Assembly: GCF_037893015.1 (NCBI RefSeq)
Contig: NC_133660.1
Location: forward strand, 166,534,363-166,598,362
DNA from: Macrotis lagotis
Taxonomy: Eukaryota; Chordata; Mammalia; Peramelemorphia; Peramelidae
Direction of reading: 5' to 3'
DNA: 64,000 nt
Shown: positions 63,596 through 64,000 of the stretch, piece after piece
Position numbering within the stretch: the first letter of the stretch is position 1
Layout of the letters: each line of letters starts with the position of its first letter
Program-made: the position numbers and the translations under genes
Notes under the pieces: generated by a model
The model's input: only the letters and a program-made list of their open reading frames with translations
Databases searched by the model: none
What the model was told of the DNA's origin: nothing

Positions 63596-64000
63596 TCACA
63601 CACAATGATAATCTCTATTAGATTACTACCTATCACAGGGAAAGGGGAGGAAAAGGAAAGTAGTAGAAAAATGTGGAACTCAAAAGCTTACAAAACAAGA
63701 ATGTTGAAAACTATCTGTTCATGTAATTGAAAAAATAAGATAACATTCAAAAAAAATTAGGGAATGGCTGGAAAACTGATATGATTGTGATAAGATACTA
63801 TTGTGCTACAAGAAATGACAAGCAAATGGTTTCAGAAAAAACTTTGGAAATCTTATATGAAGTGATACAAAATAAGTTGAAACAGGACGTGAGTGTAAAT
63901 ATATACAATATTGTAATGATCAACTGTAAAAGACTTAGCTCCTCTAATCAAGACAACGAAGCAAGACAATTCCAGAGAACTTGTGATTGACAAATGCTAC
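63596..64000 (+). repeat. L1 3' sequence to window edge
   Basis: 63596-63750 reads as an L1-type 3' UTR (GGGAAAGGGGAGGAAAAGG...TGTGGAACTCAAAAGCTTACAAAACAAGAATGTTG...TAATTGAAAAAATAAG). 63757 onward reads as ORF2 end (GGGAATGGCTGG...ACTATTGTGCTACAAGAAATGACAAG...TCTTATATGAAGTGATACAAAATAAG). Confidence 0.75.

Overview
The window is vertebrate, and specifically marsupial, genomic DNA. It is AT-rich, has no long open reading frames, and carries spliced exons in large introns. It is full of the marsupial tRNA-derived SINE whose 5' end reads like GGGCAGCTAGGTGGCACAGTGG and whose middle reads CTAGCTGTGTGACCTTGGG. It also holds L1 LINEs, ORF1-only 'half-L1' (HAL1) LINEs, small hAT elements, and older MIR, L2 and CR1/L3 debris. 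Species was not determined.

The only cellular gene I can support is the 3' two-thirds of SLAIN2, on the minus strand. SLAIN2 is a microtubule plus-end protein. Six constitutive coding exons are present at 58246-58410, 46262-46423, 40185-40544, 39761-39898, 17832-18153 and 15823-15889. Every internal junction between them closes in frame. Together they encode about 404 residues ending at the conserved C-terminus ...DGCY-stop. A 3' UTR of about 3.1 kb probably follows, down to about 12.66 kb. The 5' exons lie beyond the right edge. In the 21.6-kb intron between the fourth and fifth exons, a 78-bp block at 26100-26177 has both splice sites, an open frame and matching phase. It looks like a cassette exon adding 26 basic residues, and it is the most interesting item here.

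Layout. 1-2.05 kb: a minus-strand gammaretrovirus-like endogenous retrovirus piece with LTR, tRNA-Pro primer site, leader and the first codons of gag. 4.5-7.2 kb: a nearly full-length minus-strand HAL1. 7.9-11 kb: SINEs and an old pyrimidine-rich LINE. 12.66-58.4 kb: SLAIN2, with introns carrying a hAT element, a solo LTR split by a SINE, two L1 copies (32.9-34.2 and 41.7-45.4 kb), two further HAL1 elements (47.5-50.1 and 54.3-56.9 kb), CR1/L3 remnants and many SINEs with target-site duplications. 58.4-64 kb: more SLAIN2 intron with nested L1, SINE, hAT and LTR insertions.

Apart from SLAIN2, everything recognisable is transposon-derived and broken. No RNA gene, CRISPR array or prokaryotic feature was seen. 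Repeat boundaries are read by eye and are approximate unless a target-site duplication is quoted.
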